From Larsenimonas suaedae (GTDB lineage: Bacteria > Pseudomonadota > Gammaproteobacteria > Pseudomonadales > Halomonadaceae): a DNA stretch of 64,000 nucleotides. This document shows positions 48,792 through 58,548 of the stretch, one piece after another. A model generated the notes under the pieces. The model saw only the letters and a list, made by a program, of their open reading frames with translations. It did no database searches and was not told the origin of the DNA. The position numbers and the translations under genes are program-made. Numbering within the stretch: the first letter of the stretch is position 1; each line of letters starts with the position of its first letter. The stretch covers positions 310,001 to 374,000 of the forward strand of contig NZ_JAMLJI010000001.1 of NCBI RefSeq assembly GCF_023712105.1. The letters are read 5' to 3'.

Positions 48792-49070
48792 ATGATGGTA
48801 GCTTTGATTTGGATCGTTGTTTGCGGCCTGGTGGCCTTCTTCGCCAACAAGGCGTGGGATGGTTCGTTCGGTCAATTCGTACAGAAATGGGTGCCGGATG
48901 CCCTGCACGTCGATGACTACGATCGCTACGTCTGGAGCGGTGTGGCCGGGGTGCTGGTTGCAACCTTCATCGTCAAGCCGATTTCGATGTTTCTGACCCT
49001 GATCCTTCTGGCTCTCATCGGATTTGCCGCCAAGGCAGTGATGGGCTGGGCGGTCAAAAAGATTCATTGA
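48792..49070 (+). CDS. Small two-helix membrane protein
   Basis: A 92-residue protein of unknown function. A first helix covers residues 3-19, a loop rich in aromatic and acidic residues follows (KWVPDALHVDDYDRYVW), and a long hydrophobic stretch (about 47-84) can form two helices. It has a ribosome site (GGAGAGAAATG region) and a strong terminator right after its stop, so it is real. It lies 47 bases after the YcbL-type gene. Confidence 0.75.
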   Translation: MMVALIWIVVCGLVAFFANKAWDGSFGQFVQKWVPDALHVDDYDRYVWSGVAGVLVATFIVKPISMFLTLILLALIGFAAKAVMGWAVKKIH

Positions 49071-49086
49071 TCGATGCTTGAAACAC

Positions 49087-49116
49087 AAAAAACCCCGGCT
49101 TGGCCGGGGTTTTTTG
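49087..49116 (+). terminator. Rho-independent terminator after the small membrane protein
   Basis: AACCCCGGC/GCCGGGGTT around a 2-base loop is flanked by A and T runs, so it can stop transcription in both directions. Confidence 0.94.
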
Positions 49117-49237
49117 TGTCTGATTCAGAGGGTCTGGCGAGCCTGGGGGCTAGCAAGCCAGGGATTTAGCGAACCAAAAGCCGTGAACACGGGCAATGAA
49201 GGTGGTAACGCTTGGGCATGGAGAGCGTGGTGCGCAT

Positions 49238-49261
49238 AAAAAAAGCCCGCCAGAGGCGGGC
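49238..49261 (-). terminator. Rho-independent terminator of putP
   Basis: On the minus strand GCCCGCC/GGCGGGC with loop TCT is followed by seven T residues, about 20 bases after the putP stop. Confidence 0.9.
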
Positions 49262-49281
49262 CAAGAGCACTGTGGCGCCGC

Positions 49282-50769
49282 TTACCGCTCGGCCACCACG
49301 CTATCGAACTCGTCCTGAATTTCCTGAGACGGCGCCTTGGTCATCATCGACACCAGCGCGATCGCGATGTAGGAGAGGATAACGCCCGGTACGATCTCAT
49401 AAAGGTCGAAGATACCGCCGGACAGTTCCGCCCAGACCAGTACAGTCACGCCGCCCACAACGATACCGGCAAGCGCGCCCCAGCGTGTCATGCGCTTCCA
49501 GAACAGCGACAGGATCAAGGCCGGGCCAAAGGCTGCACCAAATCCGGCCCAGGCGTAGGACACCAGGGTCAGAACGCTTGAATCCGGGTTGAGCGCCAGA
49601 AGGTATGCAAGCAGGGCAATGCCGAGCACCGAGACGCGACCGACCCACACAAGCTCTTTTTGAGTGGCGTTTTTGCGAAACAGGGCCTTGTAGAAGTCAT
49701 CGGCAAGCGCTGAAGACGACACCAGCAGCTGAGAGTCGGCGGTGGACATGACCGCGGCCAGAATCGCGGCCAGAAGTACGCCGGCAACGGCTGGATGGAA
49801 GATGAAGTTCACCATGATCATGAAAATCTTCTCGCCATCGGCCAGATCCTTCGGCACATACACAAGACCCAGCAGACCGATGCAGACCGCTGCGATCAGG
49901 CCAAGCATTGACCAGATGACCGCAATGCGGCGCGCCGCCGGAACGTCGCTCGGGCTACGGATGGCCGAAAAGCGCGCAAGGATATGCGGCTGGCCGAAAT
50001 AGCCAAGGCCCCAGGCCAGTGACGAGACGATGGCGATCCAGGTCAGGTTTTCACCGGTGGCAGCGTCTCGGAACCATTCGAGCAGCATCGGGTTCTCGGC
50101 GTTGATGCGGGCAATCGAGTTGCTGAGACCGCCCATGTCGAACACGGCAACGATCGGTACGATTACCAGCGCCACGGCCATCATCAGGCCCTGAATCAGG
50201 TCAGTCCATGAGACCGCCAGAAAGCCGCCGAAGAAGGTGTAGGAAATGATGGCGATGGTGCCGAAGGTCACGGCCCAGAAATAGTCGATACCGAAAACGG
50301 TATTGAACAGCTTGCCACCGGCGACCAGTCCTGAGCTTGTGTAGAACAGGAAGAAGATCAGGATGAAGATGGCCGAGATGACGCGGAGCATATGGCTGTG
50401 ATCGCGAAAGCGGCGCTCGAAGAACTCCGGAAGCGTCAGCGAGTCGCTGGCAATGAAGCTGTACACGCGAAGCCGCCGTGCTACCAGTAGCCAGTTGAGC
50501 CAGGTGCCGGCCAGAAGGCCAACCGCAATCCAGCTGGCGGAAAGCCCGCTGATGTAGGCGGCGCCGGGGAGACCCAGCAGCAGCCAGCCGGACATGTCAG
50601 ACGCGCCGGCGGAGATGGCCGAGGTCCACGGACCGAGTGAACGGCCACCGAGGATGTAGTCCGAGAGGTCGCTGGTGCGCTTGTAGGCCAGAACCCCGAT
50701 GCCCAGCATTATTAAAAGATAGATGGCAAACGTGATGCCGATCGTGATGTTGTTTTCAACCATGGTCAT
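49282..50769 (-). CDS. putP: Sodium/proline symporter
   Basis: A 495-residue SSS-family transporter with about thirteen helices. GGRSLGPWTSAISAGASDMSGWL at the second helix, GGFLAVSWTDLIQG, the LAAILAAVMSTADSQLLVSS segment that forms the sodium site, and SYAWAGFGAAFGP are typical of PutP (E. coli 502 residues). It follows putA by 76 bases on the same strand, so proline uptake and breakdown are probably coexpressed. In halophiles proline is also an osmolyte. Confidence 0.96.
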   Translation of the reverse strand: MTMVENNITIGITFAIYLLIMLGIGVLAYKRTSDLSDYILGGRSLGPWTSAISAGASDMSGWLLLGLPGAAYISGLSASWIAVGLLAGTWLNWLLVARRLRVYSFIASDSLTLPEFFERRFRDHSHMLRVISAIFILIFFLFYTSSGLVAGGKLFNTVFGIDYFWAVTFGTIAIISYTFFGGFLAVSWTDLIQGLMMAVALVIVPIVAVFDMGGLSNSIARINAENPMLLEWFRDAATGENLTWIAIVSSLAWGLGYFGQPHILARFSAIRSPSDVPAARRIAVIWSMLGLIAAVCIGLLGLVYVPKDLADGEKIFMIMVNFIFHPAVAGVLLAAILAAVMSTADSQLLVSSSALADDFYKALFRKNATQKELVWVGRVSVLGIALLAYLLALNPDSSVLTLVSYAWAGFGAAFGPALILSLFWKRMTRWGALAGIVVGGVTVLVWAELSGGIFDLYEIVPGVILSYIAIALVSMMTKAPSQEIQDEFDSVVAER

Positions 50770-50845
50770 TATCCCTGGGTTGTTGTTGTCCGGGGCGTGG
50801 CAATGGCCACGCCCACCGTAGGCCAGGAGTTACAGGCCGTTCGCG

Positions 50846-53800
50846 CTACTCGTCGCCAAGCGCAAGCAGAGACGCATTGCCTCCAAGCGCTGCCGTATTG
50901 ATCGTACGTGTCTTTTCCGTTGCGAAACGCAGCAGGTAATGTGGCCCGCCGGCCTTGGGGCCCGTTCCGGAAAAACCTTGTCCGCCAAATGGTTGGACAC
51001 CGACGACAGCGCCAATGATATTGCGATTGACGTAGACATTGCCAACACGAACGCGCTCGGCCACATACCGGGTGAAGCTCTCGTTACGGCTGTGTACGCC
51101 GAAGGTCAGTCCATACCCCTTGGCGTTGATGGTATTGATGACCTCATCGACCTCGCTGGCCTTGAAGGTGACGATGTGCAGGATGGGTCCGAACTGTTCG
51201 GTCTCCAGCGCATCCATGCCGTCGATCTTGAACGCCGTGGGTGTAATGAAGGAACCATGCCCGGTCGCCTCGGGGTCCATTGGCGTTTCGGCGATCAAGC
51301 GGCCTTCACCCTTGAGCTTGTCGATGTGTGCCTGAAGATCGGCGCGAGCGTCGTCGTCAATCACCGGGCCAACGTCGGTCGAGAGCTTGCCGGGGTGCCC
51401 AACGCTGAGCTCTGCCATGGCGCCCTTGAGGGTTTCGATCACGCGCTCGGCGACGTCTTCCTGGATATAGAGCACGCGAAGCGCCGAACAGCGCTGGCCA
51501 GCGCTTTGGAAGCCGGAGGCGACGACGTCTGACACGACCTGCTCGGGCAGGGCGGTCGAATCGACGATCATGGCATTCAGTCCGCCGGTTTCGGCAATCA
51601 GCGTCGGCAGTGCGGCGTTTTCACGGCCAGCAAGCGAGCGGTTGATCAGCTGTGCGGTCTGGGTTGAGCCTGTGAACGCGACACCGGTGATCCGGGCGTC
51701 GCCTGAAAGCACCGCACCGACCGTTGGGCCATCGCCTGGCAGCAACTGAACGACGTCCCGTGGCATGCCGGCTTCATAAAGAAGCTCGATCACGCGGCTT
51801 GCGATCAGCGATGTCTGTTCGGCGGGCTTGGCAAGCACCGTGTTGCCGGCAACGGCCGCTGCGACCGTCTGGCCACAGAAGATGGCAACCGGGAAGTTCC
51901 ACGGGCTGATGGTTGCGAATACGCCACGACCCATCATGAAAAGTTCGTTGGATTCACCGGTCGGCCCCGGCAGTACCGTTGGCGCGCCGAAGATTTCGCG
52001 GGCGCGTTTGGCGTAGTAACGGCAGAAATCGACCGCCTCGCGAATCTCGTCCACGCCATCGGTCAGCAGCTTGCCGCCTTCTCGGGTACACAGTGCCATC
52101 AGCTCGCCCATGTTCGCTTCGAGCTTGTCGGCAAAGCGCTCAAGAATCTGGCTGCGCTCTTCAACGGGTGTGGCGTCCCACTTAGGGAAGGCTTTCCAGG
52201 CAGCTTCGACGGCCTTTTCGGCCTGCTCGGCGGTGGTCCACTGAATGGTGCCGACGGTCTGACGGCGATCATATGGAGAGCACACGGTCTTGACCTGGTC
52301 GCGGTCCTCACTCACATCGAAGCCGAGCAAGGGGCGATAGTGGTATGGCGTCTCCATGAAGCGCGCCATCTCATCCATCAGCGGTCGGTACTGGCTATTG
52401 ATGTTGAGGTTCACGCCCTTCGAGTTCTTGCGCTCGGGGCCATAGATGGCCGGCGGCAACGGAATGCGCTGATTGGCGTAGGTATCGTAGTGGGAAAGCG
52501 TTTCGATCGGATGCACACAAAGCGTCTCGACCGGGACCTTGGGATCAACCAGCTGGTGCACGAACGATGAGTTTGCGCCGTTTTCAAGCAGGCGACGCAC
52601 CAGGTATGGCAGCAGATCCTTGTGGGCACCGACCGGGGCGTAGATGCGGCAATACGTGCCCTTGGGGGCGCGCTTGAGCGCGGCGTCGTACAGTGCCTCA
52701 CCCATGCCGTGCAGGCGCTGGAACTCGAACGGGCGGCTTGAGCGTTCGGCGATGTCCAGTACGGCGCTGATGGTGTGCGCATTGTGGGTCGCGAACTGCG
52801 GGAAGATGCGATCACAGGTGTTGTCGGACAGCAAAAACGCCGCACAGGCTAGATAGGAGACGTCGCTGCACGCCTTGCGGGTGAAGACGGGATAGCCGTC
52901 GATGCCGATCTGCTGGGCTTCCTTGATCTCGGTATCCCAGTAGGCGCCCTTGACCAGGCGAATCGGAATCAGATCGCCTTGATCGGCAAGCTTGTTCAGC
53001 CAGTGAAGTACGGGCAGTGCGCGCTTGGAGTAGGCTTGAACCACGAGCCCGAACTTGCCCCAGCCCCTGGCGGCGTCGCTTTCATAGACGGCCTTGAAGA
53101 CTTCAAGCGAAAGCTCGAGCCGGTCGACTTCCTCGGCATCGATGGTGATGGCAACATCGCGCTCGCGCGCCATGGTGACCAGTTCTCTAACGGTTGCGAC
53201 CAGTTCCTCGAGCACCTGACTGCGGTGGCCGAACTCGTAGCGCGGATGCAGGGCCGACAGCTTGATCGAGACCGACGGCGACGGCGATTTCTTGCCGAGC
53301 TGCTTGACGGTGCCGCCGACGGCGTCGATTGCCTTGGCGTAGTCGTCGAAATAGCGCTTGGCGTCGGCGCGGGTCAGTGCCGCTTCGCCGAGCATGTCGT
53401 AGGAGTAGGTGTAGCCTTTCTTGAACAGTGGCTTCGAGCGCTTCAACGCCTCATCGATATCACGCCCCAAGACGAACTGGCGTCCCATCACCTTCATCGC
53501 CTGCATCATCGCCTGGCGAATGACAGGCTCGCCCATGCGGTTGACGAGCTTGTTGATGAAGCTGGCTGGTTGGCCGTCTTTCGGCTGATCGAGCTTCAGC
53601 ACACGCCCGGTGGTCAAAAGGCCCCAGGTCGAGGCGTTGACGAACCAGGATTCGCTCTTGCCGAGGTGCGCCTTCCAGTCGGCCACGCCCAGCTTGTCGT
53701 CGATCAGGGCGTCGGCGGTTGCCGGGTCGGGGATGCGCAGCAGGGCTTCTGCCAGACACATCAGCAACACGCCTTCCTGGGTGTCGAGGCTGTATTGCTG

Positions 53801-54034
53801 CAAAAGCTCGTCGATCGAATCGACCGAGGTATCCATGGCGCGGACTTCTCGAACCAGTTCCGCGGTCTTGTCGCCGATGCGCTCAATGTCGGCATCGGAG
53901 CCGTGAATCAGGTGAGCCAGTGCTTCGACGTAGGTGTCTTCGTCAACGATGTAATGATCGCTGATCCGATCGAACAGTCGTTTCAGGGGATGCTGCCAGG
54001 TGGACGGGGCGAGCATTTGATCGGTCGATAGCAT
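50846..54034 (-). CDS. putA: Bifunctional proline dehydrogenase / P5C dehydrogenase PutA
   Basis: A 1062-residue fusion. The proline dehydrogenase barrel (about residues 80-460) has SIKLSALHPRYE, VRLVKGAYWD, ATHNAHT and RRLLENGANSS for FAD. The aldehyde dehydrogenase part (about 530-1040) has FTGSTQTAQL, AETGGLNAM (Glu) and SAGQRCSALRVL (Cys). It oxidises proline to glutamate. The ribbon-helix-helix domain that makes E. coli PutA (1320 residues) a repressor is absent, and control may fall to the adjacent AraC-type gene. The ATG at 54034 has AGGA about eight bases upstream. Confidence 0.97.
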   Translation of the reverse strand: MLSTDQMLAPSTWQHPLKRLFDRISDHYIVDEDTYVEALAHLIHGSDADIERIGDKTAELVREVRAMDTSVDSIDELLQQYSLDTQEGVLLMCLAEALLRIPDPATADALIDDKLGVADWKAHLGKSESWFVNASTWGLLTTGRVLKLDQPKDGQPASFINKLVNRMGEPVIRQAMMQAMKVMGRQFVLGRDIDEALKRSKPLFKKGYTYSYDMLGEAALTRADAKRYFDDYAKAIDAVGGTVKQLGKKSPSPSVSIKLSALHPRYEFGHRSQVLEELVATVRELVTMARERDVAITIDAEEVDRLELSLEVFKAVYESDAARGWGKFGLVVQAYSKRALPVLHWLNKLADQGDLIPIRLVKGAYWDTEIKEAQQIGIDGYPVFTRKACSDVSYLACAAFLLSDNTCDRIFPQFATHNAHTISAVLDIAERSSRPFEFQRLHGMGEALYDAALKRAPKGTYCRIYAPVGAHKDLLPYLVRRLLENGANSSFVHQLVDPKVPVETLCVHPIETLSHYDTYANQRIPLPPAIYGPERKNSKGVNLNINSQYRPLMDEMARFMETPYHYRPLLGFDVSEDRDQVKTVCSPYDRRQTVGTIQWTTAEQAEKAVEAAWKAFPKWDATPVEERSQILERFADKLEANMGELMALCTREGGKLLTDGVDEIREAVDFCRYYAKRAREIFGAPTVLPGPTGESNELFMMGRGVFATISPWNFPVAIFCGQTVAAAVAGNTVLAKPAEQTSLIASRVIELLYEAGMPRDVVQLLPGDGPTVGAVLSGDARITGVAFTGSTQTAQLINRSLAGRENAALPTLIAETGGLNAMIVDSTALPEQVVSDVVASGFQSAGQRCSALRVLYIQEDVAERVIETLKGAMAELSVGHPGKLSTDVGPVIDDDARADLQAHIDKLKGEGRLIAETPMDPEATGHGSFITPTAFKIDGMDALETEQFGPILHIVTFKASEVDEVINTINAKGYGLTFGVHSRNESFTRYVAERVRVGNVYVNRNIIGAVVGVQPFGGQGFSGTGPKAGGPHYLLRFATEKTRTINTAALGGNASLLALGDE

Positions 54035-54219
54035 ATGCGTTCCTCTCGAGGCCAAATGAGCGCTGTACTCGGGCATGGAGGATGCCAAAGTGATTTGTTG
54101 GTGTTGTTCCCGGATCGGGATAAGAAAGCGCCCGGCATGACTTTAAGGACAGGCAGGTTACAGCGTCTTGTCAATTTTCATGTCATGCGTGTCAAAAACG
54201 CGGAAGATGAGTCGTTTTG

Positions 54220-54990
54220 TCATCTTGCGTGAGCGCTTTGCACGCGTTCTCGGGTCGGCGTGTGGCCGATGTGGCGTTTGAATGCATGGGACAGGGCGCT
54301 CTGGTTGGCAAAGCCGCAGCGTTCCGCGATCTGGGTCAGCGAGTTTGAGGTGGTCCTGAGCATGACACGCGCCTGTTCGAGGCGCTTTTTCATGATGTAT
54401 TGGTAGGGTGACAGACCTGTCTGCTCCCGAAAGAGCGCACTGAAATGCGCCGGGCTCAGAAAACTCAGCCGGGCAAGCGCCCCCACTGCCACGCCATCCA
54501 TCATGTGCCGCTCGATGTAGTCGTCGATGGCGCAAAGATCGAGCCGGCCGCTTTGGGTAAGCCCGGTCGGAAACTGGCGGTGGTAGATGCTGCTGAGCAG
54601 CGTCGAGGCCAGAAGATCGCTGTCGGCGCGGCTGGCGTGCTGGTCGAGCTCGCGCACCATGAAGGCAAGATAATGCGTTAGAGCGTCATCGAGTTCGAAA
54701 TAGCAGGGCGCATCGAACAGCTTGAGATGCTCGCGATAGTGCCCGGAGAGCGCCGGCGCATGCTCGGGGAGGTCAAGGATGAGCTGGCTGTTATCGCCAA
54801 GGCCTGCAAAGGCGTGGGTGCGACTTGCCGGCACCAGGCAGCCCTGGAAGGCGCCGACTTCGCCTCCGCGGCCATCGATATCGAACGCGGCCCGGCCGGA
54901 CAGGCCAATCACGATCTGATAATGCGCGTGGGCGTGGTGCTGGCTGACCGTGGCCAGAGGGGCAATGCGTATCAGGCTATTGGACGACAT
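54220..54990 (-). CDS. AraC-family transcription regulator (cupin plus HTH)
   Basis: A 256-residue regulator. An N-terminal cupin-type sensor (HHAHAHYQIVIGLSG, GCLVPASRTHAFAG) is followed by the double helix-turn-helix with LARLSFLSPAHFSALFREQ and IAERCGFANQSALSHAFKR. It lies 185 bases upstream of putA on the same strand. Pseudomonas uses an AraC-type activator, PruR, beside putA; a like role is inferred. The ATG at 54990 has AGGAG upstream. Confidence 0.9.
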   Translation of the reverse strand: MSSNSLIRIAPLATVSQHHAHAHYQIVIGLSGRAAFDIDGRGGEVGAFQGCLVPASRTHAFAGLGDNSQLILDLPEHAPALSGHYREHLKLFDAPCYFELDDALTHYLAFMVRELDQHASRADSDLLASTLLSSIYHRQFPTGLTQSGRLDLCAIDDYIERHMMDGVAVGALARLSFLSPAHFSALFREQTGLSPYQYIMKKRLEQARVMLRTTSNSLTQIAERCGFANQSALSHAFKRHIGHTPTRERVQSAHAR

Positions 54991-55019
54991 GACCGATGAC
55001 TCCTGACGTGAGGGCAGCT

Positions 55020-55391
55020 TCAAGTGGCGTTTGATCTGCGAAGCGTCAAGCGCGCATTGAGGTGGACCCGAATCGCCTCGAGTTCGCTCATGCCCTGAGT
55101 CGAAAACAGACGCCCATTGCGCTCGACCAGCCACGGCTGACCGTGATTGTCCATGATCGCCTGACAGCGGCGTCGCAGGCTTTCAAGGTAGGGGTCGTGG
55201 CGGATGGGATACCCGATCACGGCGTTCCACTCATTCTCGCTCAGGGTGCAGGCAAGCGCCGAGTCGATCAGCGACAGCAGCTGCTCCGGGTCGGTGCGAT
55301 AACGAGAGGTGCGTCGCGTCAATACCAGGGCAACGACCATGAAGCTCGAGATCGTAAGACACACGATAAAGGTCAAAAGGTAGATGGCCAT
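55020..55391 (-). CDS. Small membrane-anchored hypothetical protein
   Basis: A 123-residue protein. Residues 4-25 form one membrane helix (LLTFIVCLTISSFMVVALVL), then a soluble domain with IDSALACTLSENEWNAVIG, DPYLESLRRRCQAI and LFSTQGMSELEAIRVHL. It lies about 30 bases ahead of the AraC gene on the same strand, so the two may be cotranscribed. I do not recognise the family. Confidence 0.7.
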   Translation of the reverse strand: MAIYLLTFIVCLTISSFMVVALVLTRRTSRYRTDPEQLLSLIDSALACTLSENEWNAVIGYPIRHDPYLESLRRRCQAIMDNHGQPWLVERNGRLFSTQGMSELEAIRVHLNARLTLRRSNAT

Positions 55392-55574
55392 CGGGGCATC
55401 CGAGCGTCATAAAAGAAACATTTTATCACGCGCAGGTGGGCGACGACGACACGACATTCAGGGTGTTGATCAACGGCCAAAGCGAGCGGCAGCGACCAGA
55501 AAAAGGAACAGCGAACAGGAGAAAGCGGATGGACAAAGGCGCAGCGGACAGCAGCGAAGGGCGTTGCAGTTGCG

Positions 55575-55600
55575 AACGCGCGCCCGGGCGGGCGCGCGTT
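55575..55600 (-). other. Perfect 11-bp GC-rich inverted repeat after tctA
   Basis: AACGCGCGCCC and GGGCGCGCGTT enclose four bases and begin seven bases after the tctA stop. No T run follows, so it is not a normal terminator; it may protect the 3' end of the tct mRNA. Confidence 0.7.
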
Positions 55601-55607
55601 GGGTCCA

Positions 55608-57113
55608 TCAGGACGGTTTGTGCATCTTGCGGCGAAGAAGCGGTCCGAGCAGATACGGAAGGACCAGGCCGGCGATGGCAATGGCCCAAATGCCGATCGA
55701 CAGGCCGCTGCTCCAAAGCACGGTCCAGTCCCCGTCGGACAGCATCATGGCGTGGCGCAGGTTCTTTTCCATTTCCGGTCCGAGCAGCAGGCCGAGAATG
55801 ATCGGCACCAATGGAATGTCGATCTTGCGAAAGACGTAGCCCAGCACGCCAAAGGCCACCATGAAGTACAGATCGAACGCCGAGTGGCTGATCGAATAGA
55901 TGCCGACGATGGCTACCAGCGTGACGATCGGCATCAAATACTTGGGCGGTACGGACAACAGTTTGACGAAGATGCCGACCATGGGAATGTTCAATAAAAG
56001 CAGCAGCACGTTACCCAGCAGCAGGGCCGCGATAACGCCCCAGACAATGTCGGCGTGCTGTTGGAACATCATCGGCCCCGGTGTGATGTTTAACGACACC
56101 AGCATGGCCAGAAGCACTGCGGTCGTGCCACTTCCAGGAATACCAAGCGTCAACATCGGCACCAGTGCACCGCTGGCGGCGCCGTTGTTGCCGGCTTCCG
56201 GCGCGGCCACCCCCCTGGGATCACCATTGCCGAAGTCGTTCTTGCGTCCGAGAATGCGCTTTTCGACCGTATAGCTCAAAAAGCTGCCAAGCGAGGCGCC
56301 CGCACCCGGTAAAACGCCTGAAATGAAGCCCACCACACCGCCGCGAAGGCTGGTCGGCAGCACTGCGATCAGCTCTTTGACGTTGATCTTGAGCTTGTTC
56401 ATCTTGACCATGCTGTCGCCATCGCCCATGTGACGCTCGATGAAGAACATCAGCTCTGAAATGGCGAACAGCCCGACAATGGCGATGATGAAATCGATGC
56501 CCTCGAACAGTTCAAGCATGCCGAAGGTGTAGCGAGGCTGGCCGGTCGAAATATCGATGCCGATGGTCGACATCATCAGTCCGATGGCGGCGGCGACCAG
56601 CGTCTTGACCGGATTCTTGCCGGTAATGCCGCCAAGCGTTGCGAACGCCAGTACGAACAGCGCGAAATACTCGGCCGAACCAAAGCTCAGGGCGAAATTC
56701 GCAAGCAGTGGCGCCAGAAGGATCAGCCCGATGGTGGCAACGATGCTTCCAATAAAGGAAGCAACCGCCGAGATGGTGAGTGCTTCGGCGGCCTTGCCCT
56801 GCTTGGCCATCGGATAGCCGTCGAGACAGGTCATCATCGCCGGCTCATCGCCTGGGATGTTCAAGAGAATGGAGGAAATGCGTCCGCCGTACATGGCGCC
56901 TGCATAGACCGCGGTCAGCATGATCAGCGCCGATTCCGGCGGCAGGCCAAGCGTGAAGGCGAGCGGAATAAGGATCGCCACTCCGTTGGCCGGGCCGAGC
57001 CCGGGCAGTGCGCCGATCAAGGTGCCCAGAAACGAGCCGATCAGCGCAAGCAGCAGATTCTGAGGGGTGAGTGCGACCTCGAACCCCTGTAAAAGGTAAT
57101 TGATCGTATCCAT
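55608..57113 (-). CDS. tctA: Tripartite tricarboxylate transporter, large membrane subunit
   Basis: A 501-residue protein with about twelve helices. GALPGLGPANGVAILIPLAF near residues 33-53, GDEPAMMTCLDGYPMAKQG, SGVLPGAGASLGSFLSY and LTLGIPGSGTTAVLLAML are diagnostic TctA motifs. It carries the substrate, probably a carboxylate such as citrate, with a cation. It follows tctB directly. Confidence 0.96.
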   Translation of the reverse strand: MDTINYLLQGFEVALTPQNLLLALIGSFLGTLIGALPGLGPANGVAILIPLAFTLGLPPESALIMLTAVYAGAMYGGRISSILLNIPGDEPAMMTCLDGYPMAKQGKAAEALTISAVASFIGSIVATIGLILLAPLLANFALSFGSAEYFALFVLAFATLGGITGKNPVKTLVAAAIGLMMSTIGIDISTGQPRYTFGMLELFEGIDFIIAIVGLFAISELMFFIERHMGDGDSMVKMNKLKINVKELIAVLPTSLRGGVVGFISGVLPGAGASLGSFLSYTVEKRILGRKNDFGNGDPRGVAAPEAGNNGAASGALVPMLTLGIPGSGTTAVLLAMLVSLNITPGPMMFQQHADIVWGVIAALLLGNVLLLLLNIPMVGIFVKLLSVPPKYLMPIVTLVAIVGIYSISHSAFDLYFMVAFGVLGYVFRKIDIPLVPIILGLLLGPEMEKNLRHAMMLSDGDWTVLWSSGLSIGIWAIAIAGLVLPYLLGPLLRRKMHKPS

Positions 57114-57556
57114 TAACCCAGCTCCAGGATGCCGTTAGGCAAGGTCAGCTCGAGGCCGTAATTGAACAGAACGAACGCAACGACGGCGCTGATCAGTCCG
57201 GTCAGAAAGGCCTTGAGCGGCGGGGCATGCATTCGCCAGCTCAAAAGGCCAACGGCCAGGGTGGTCATGATGATGAAGCCAACCGATTCGAGCAGGGCGG
57301 TGTAGACCACAAGAATTACCACCACACCGATCAGCTCGAAGAGCGTCTTGCCGACCGGCCAGCCGCTGTCCGGGTCGGGACGAATCATCATGTAGAGGCT
57401 GCCAAGGCCGAGCACGACCGCAAGCAGCGTTGGGAAGGTCGACGGGCCGATGCTTTCACTGCCGCCCAGCGGTTCGGGGAACTGCTGGGCCTGCCAGCCG
57501 TATGCCACGGCCAGCAGGAGAAACACGACGCCGAACAGTCGGTCGTTGATGTGCAT
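57113..57556 (-). CDS. tctB: Tripartite tricarboxylate transporter, small membrane subunit
   Basis: A 147-residue protein with four hydrophobic helices and short loops, the TctB pattern. It lies between tctC and tctA: its ATG shares an A with the tctC stop (TGATG), and its last base overlaps the tctA start. A GTG one codon earlier is also possible. Confidence 0.9.
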   Translation of the reverse strand: MHINDRLFGVVFLLLAVAYGWQAQQFPEPLGGSESIGPSTFPTLLAVVLGLGSLYMMIRPDPDSGWPVGKTLFELIGVVVILVVYTALLESVGFIIMTTLAVGLLSWRMHAPPLKAFLTGLISAVVAFVLFNYGLELTLPNGILELG

Positions 57557-58548
57557 CACTTGGTCATTCCGATGTCTTTGGAGAGTTTGGCGATGTCTGC
57601 GATCTGCTCTTTTACATACGCGGTGAACTCATCACCGGACATGTGGAAGGGCATCAAGCCATTTTGTTTCATCACCTTTTGCCAGGCGTCAGTGGTATAG
57701 AGCTGATCAAGCGTCTGGACCCACCACTGATAGGCATCGTCGGAAACCTGGCCCGGCATGTAGAACCCACGCCAGTTGGCACCGACCGAATCGATGCCCT
57801 GTTCCTCGGCGGTCGGGATGTCCTCCAGCGGCTCCGGCAGGCGCTTGTCAGACAGTACGGCCAGGACTTTTAGATCGCCTGACTCGACAAAGCCAACCGA
57901 CTCGGAGATATCCCCAGTAAACGCCGTGATATGGCCGCCGAGAATCTGGGTAATGGCCTCACCGCCGTTGTTGTAGGAGAGGTATTTGATCTTCTTGAGT
58001 TTATCCACGCCGGCCGCTTCGGCGGTCTGGAGCACTTTCAGGTGATCCCAGCCACCGGTCGCACTGCCGCCGGCAAAGGAAATCGCCCGGGGGTCTTTCT
58101 TGACCGCGTCCATCAGCTCCGGCAGCGAGTTGTAGGGCGAGTCCTTGCGTACGGCGATGATGCCGTAATCCGCGCCCAGCGCTGCGACCCACTTGACCAT
58201 GTCGGCGTTCATGCCGGGGAACTGTTTCTGGGCAAGGCGTGTGGTGGTGGCGGTACTGGCCGCAACAATCAGGCTCTCATCCTTGCGGCGCTTGCTGACG
58301 GTATGCGCGAAGGCAACCCCACCGCCGGCACCGGCCATGTTGGTGGTCTGTACGTTGCCCGAGACCTTGTCCTGCTGCTCAAGCAGGCGGCCGACGCTAC
58401 GGCAGGTGAAATCCCAGCCGCCGCCCGGATCAGAAGGTGCGATGCAGTCCACCTTGCCCTGGGGCTCAAAAGCCAGAGCGGTGGGTGCGGTTACGGCAAG
58501 CGCCGATGCGGCGGCAAGAGCAAGCGTCGAGCGAATGTATCTTGTCAT
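57556..58548 (-). CDS. tctC: Tripartite tricarboxylate transporter, periplasmic binding protein
   Basis: A 330-residue exported protein. The signal peptide ends about TAPTALA, before FEPQGK. PSDPGGGWDFTCRSVGRLL, NMAGAGGGVAFAH, FAGGSATGGWDHLKVL and YLSYNNGGEAITQILGGHI are typical of the TctC/BugT family, which grips carboxylates through two water molecules. It is the first gene of the tctCBA unit and is divergent from the adenine deaminase gene. Confidence 0.95.
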   Translation of the reverse strand: MTRYIRSTLALAAASALAVTAPTALAFEPQGKVDCIAPSDPGGGWDFTCRSVGRLLEQQDKVSGNVQTTNMAGAGGGVAFAHTVSKRRKDESLIVAASTATTTRLAQKQFPGMNADMVKWVAALGADYGIIAVRKDSPYNSLPELMDAVKKDPRAISFAGGSATGGWDHLKVLQTAEAAGVDKLKKIKYLSYNNGGEAITQILGGHITAFTGDISESVGFVESGDLKVLAVLSDKRLPEPLEDIPTAEEQGIDSVGANWRGFYMPGQVSDDAYQWWVQTLDQLYTTDAWQKVMKQNGLMPFHMSGDEFTAYVKEQIADIAKLSKDIGMTK

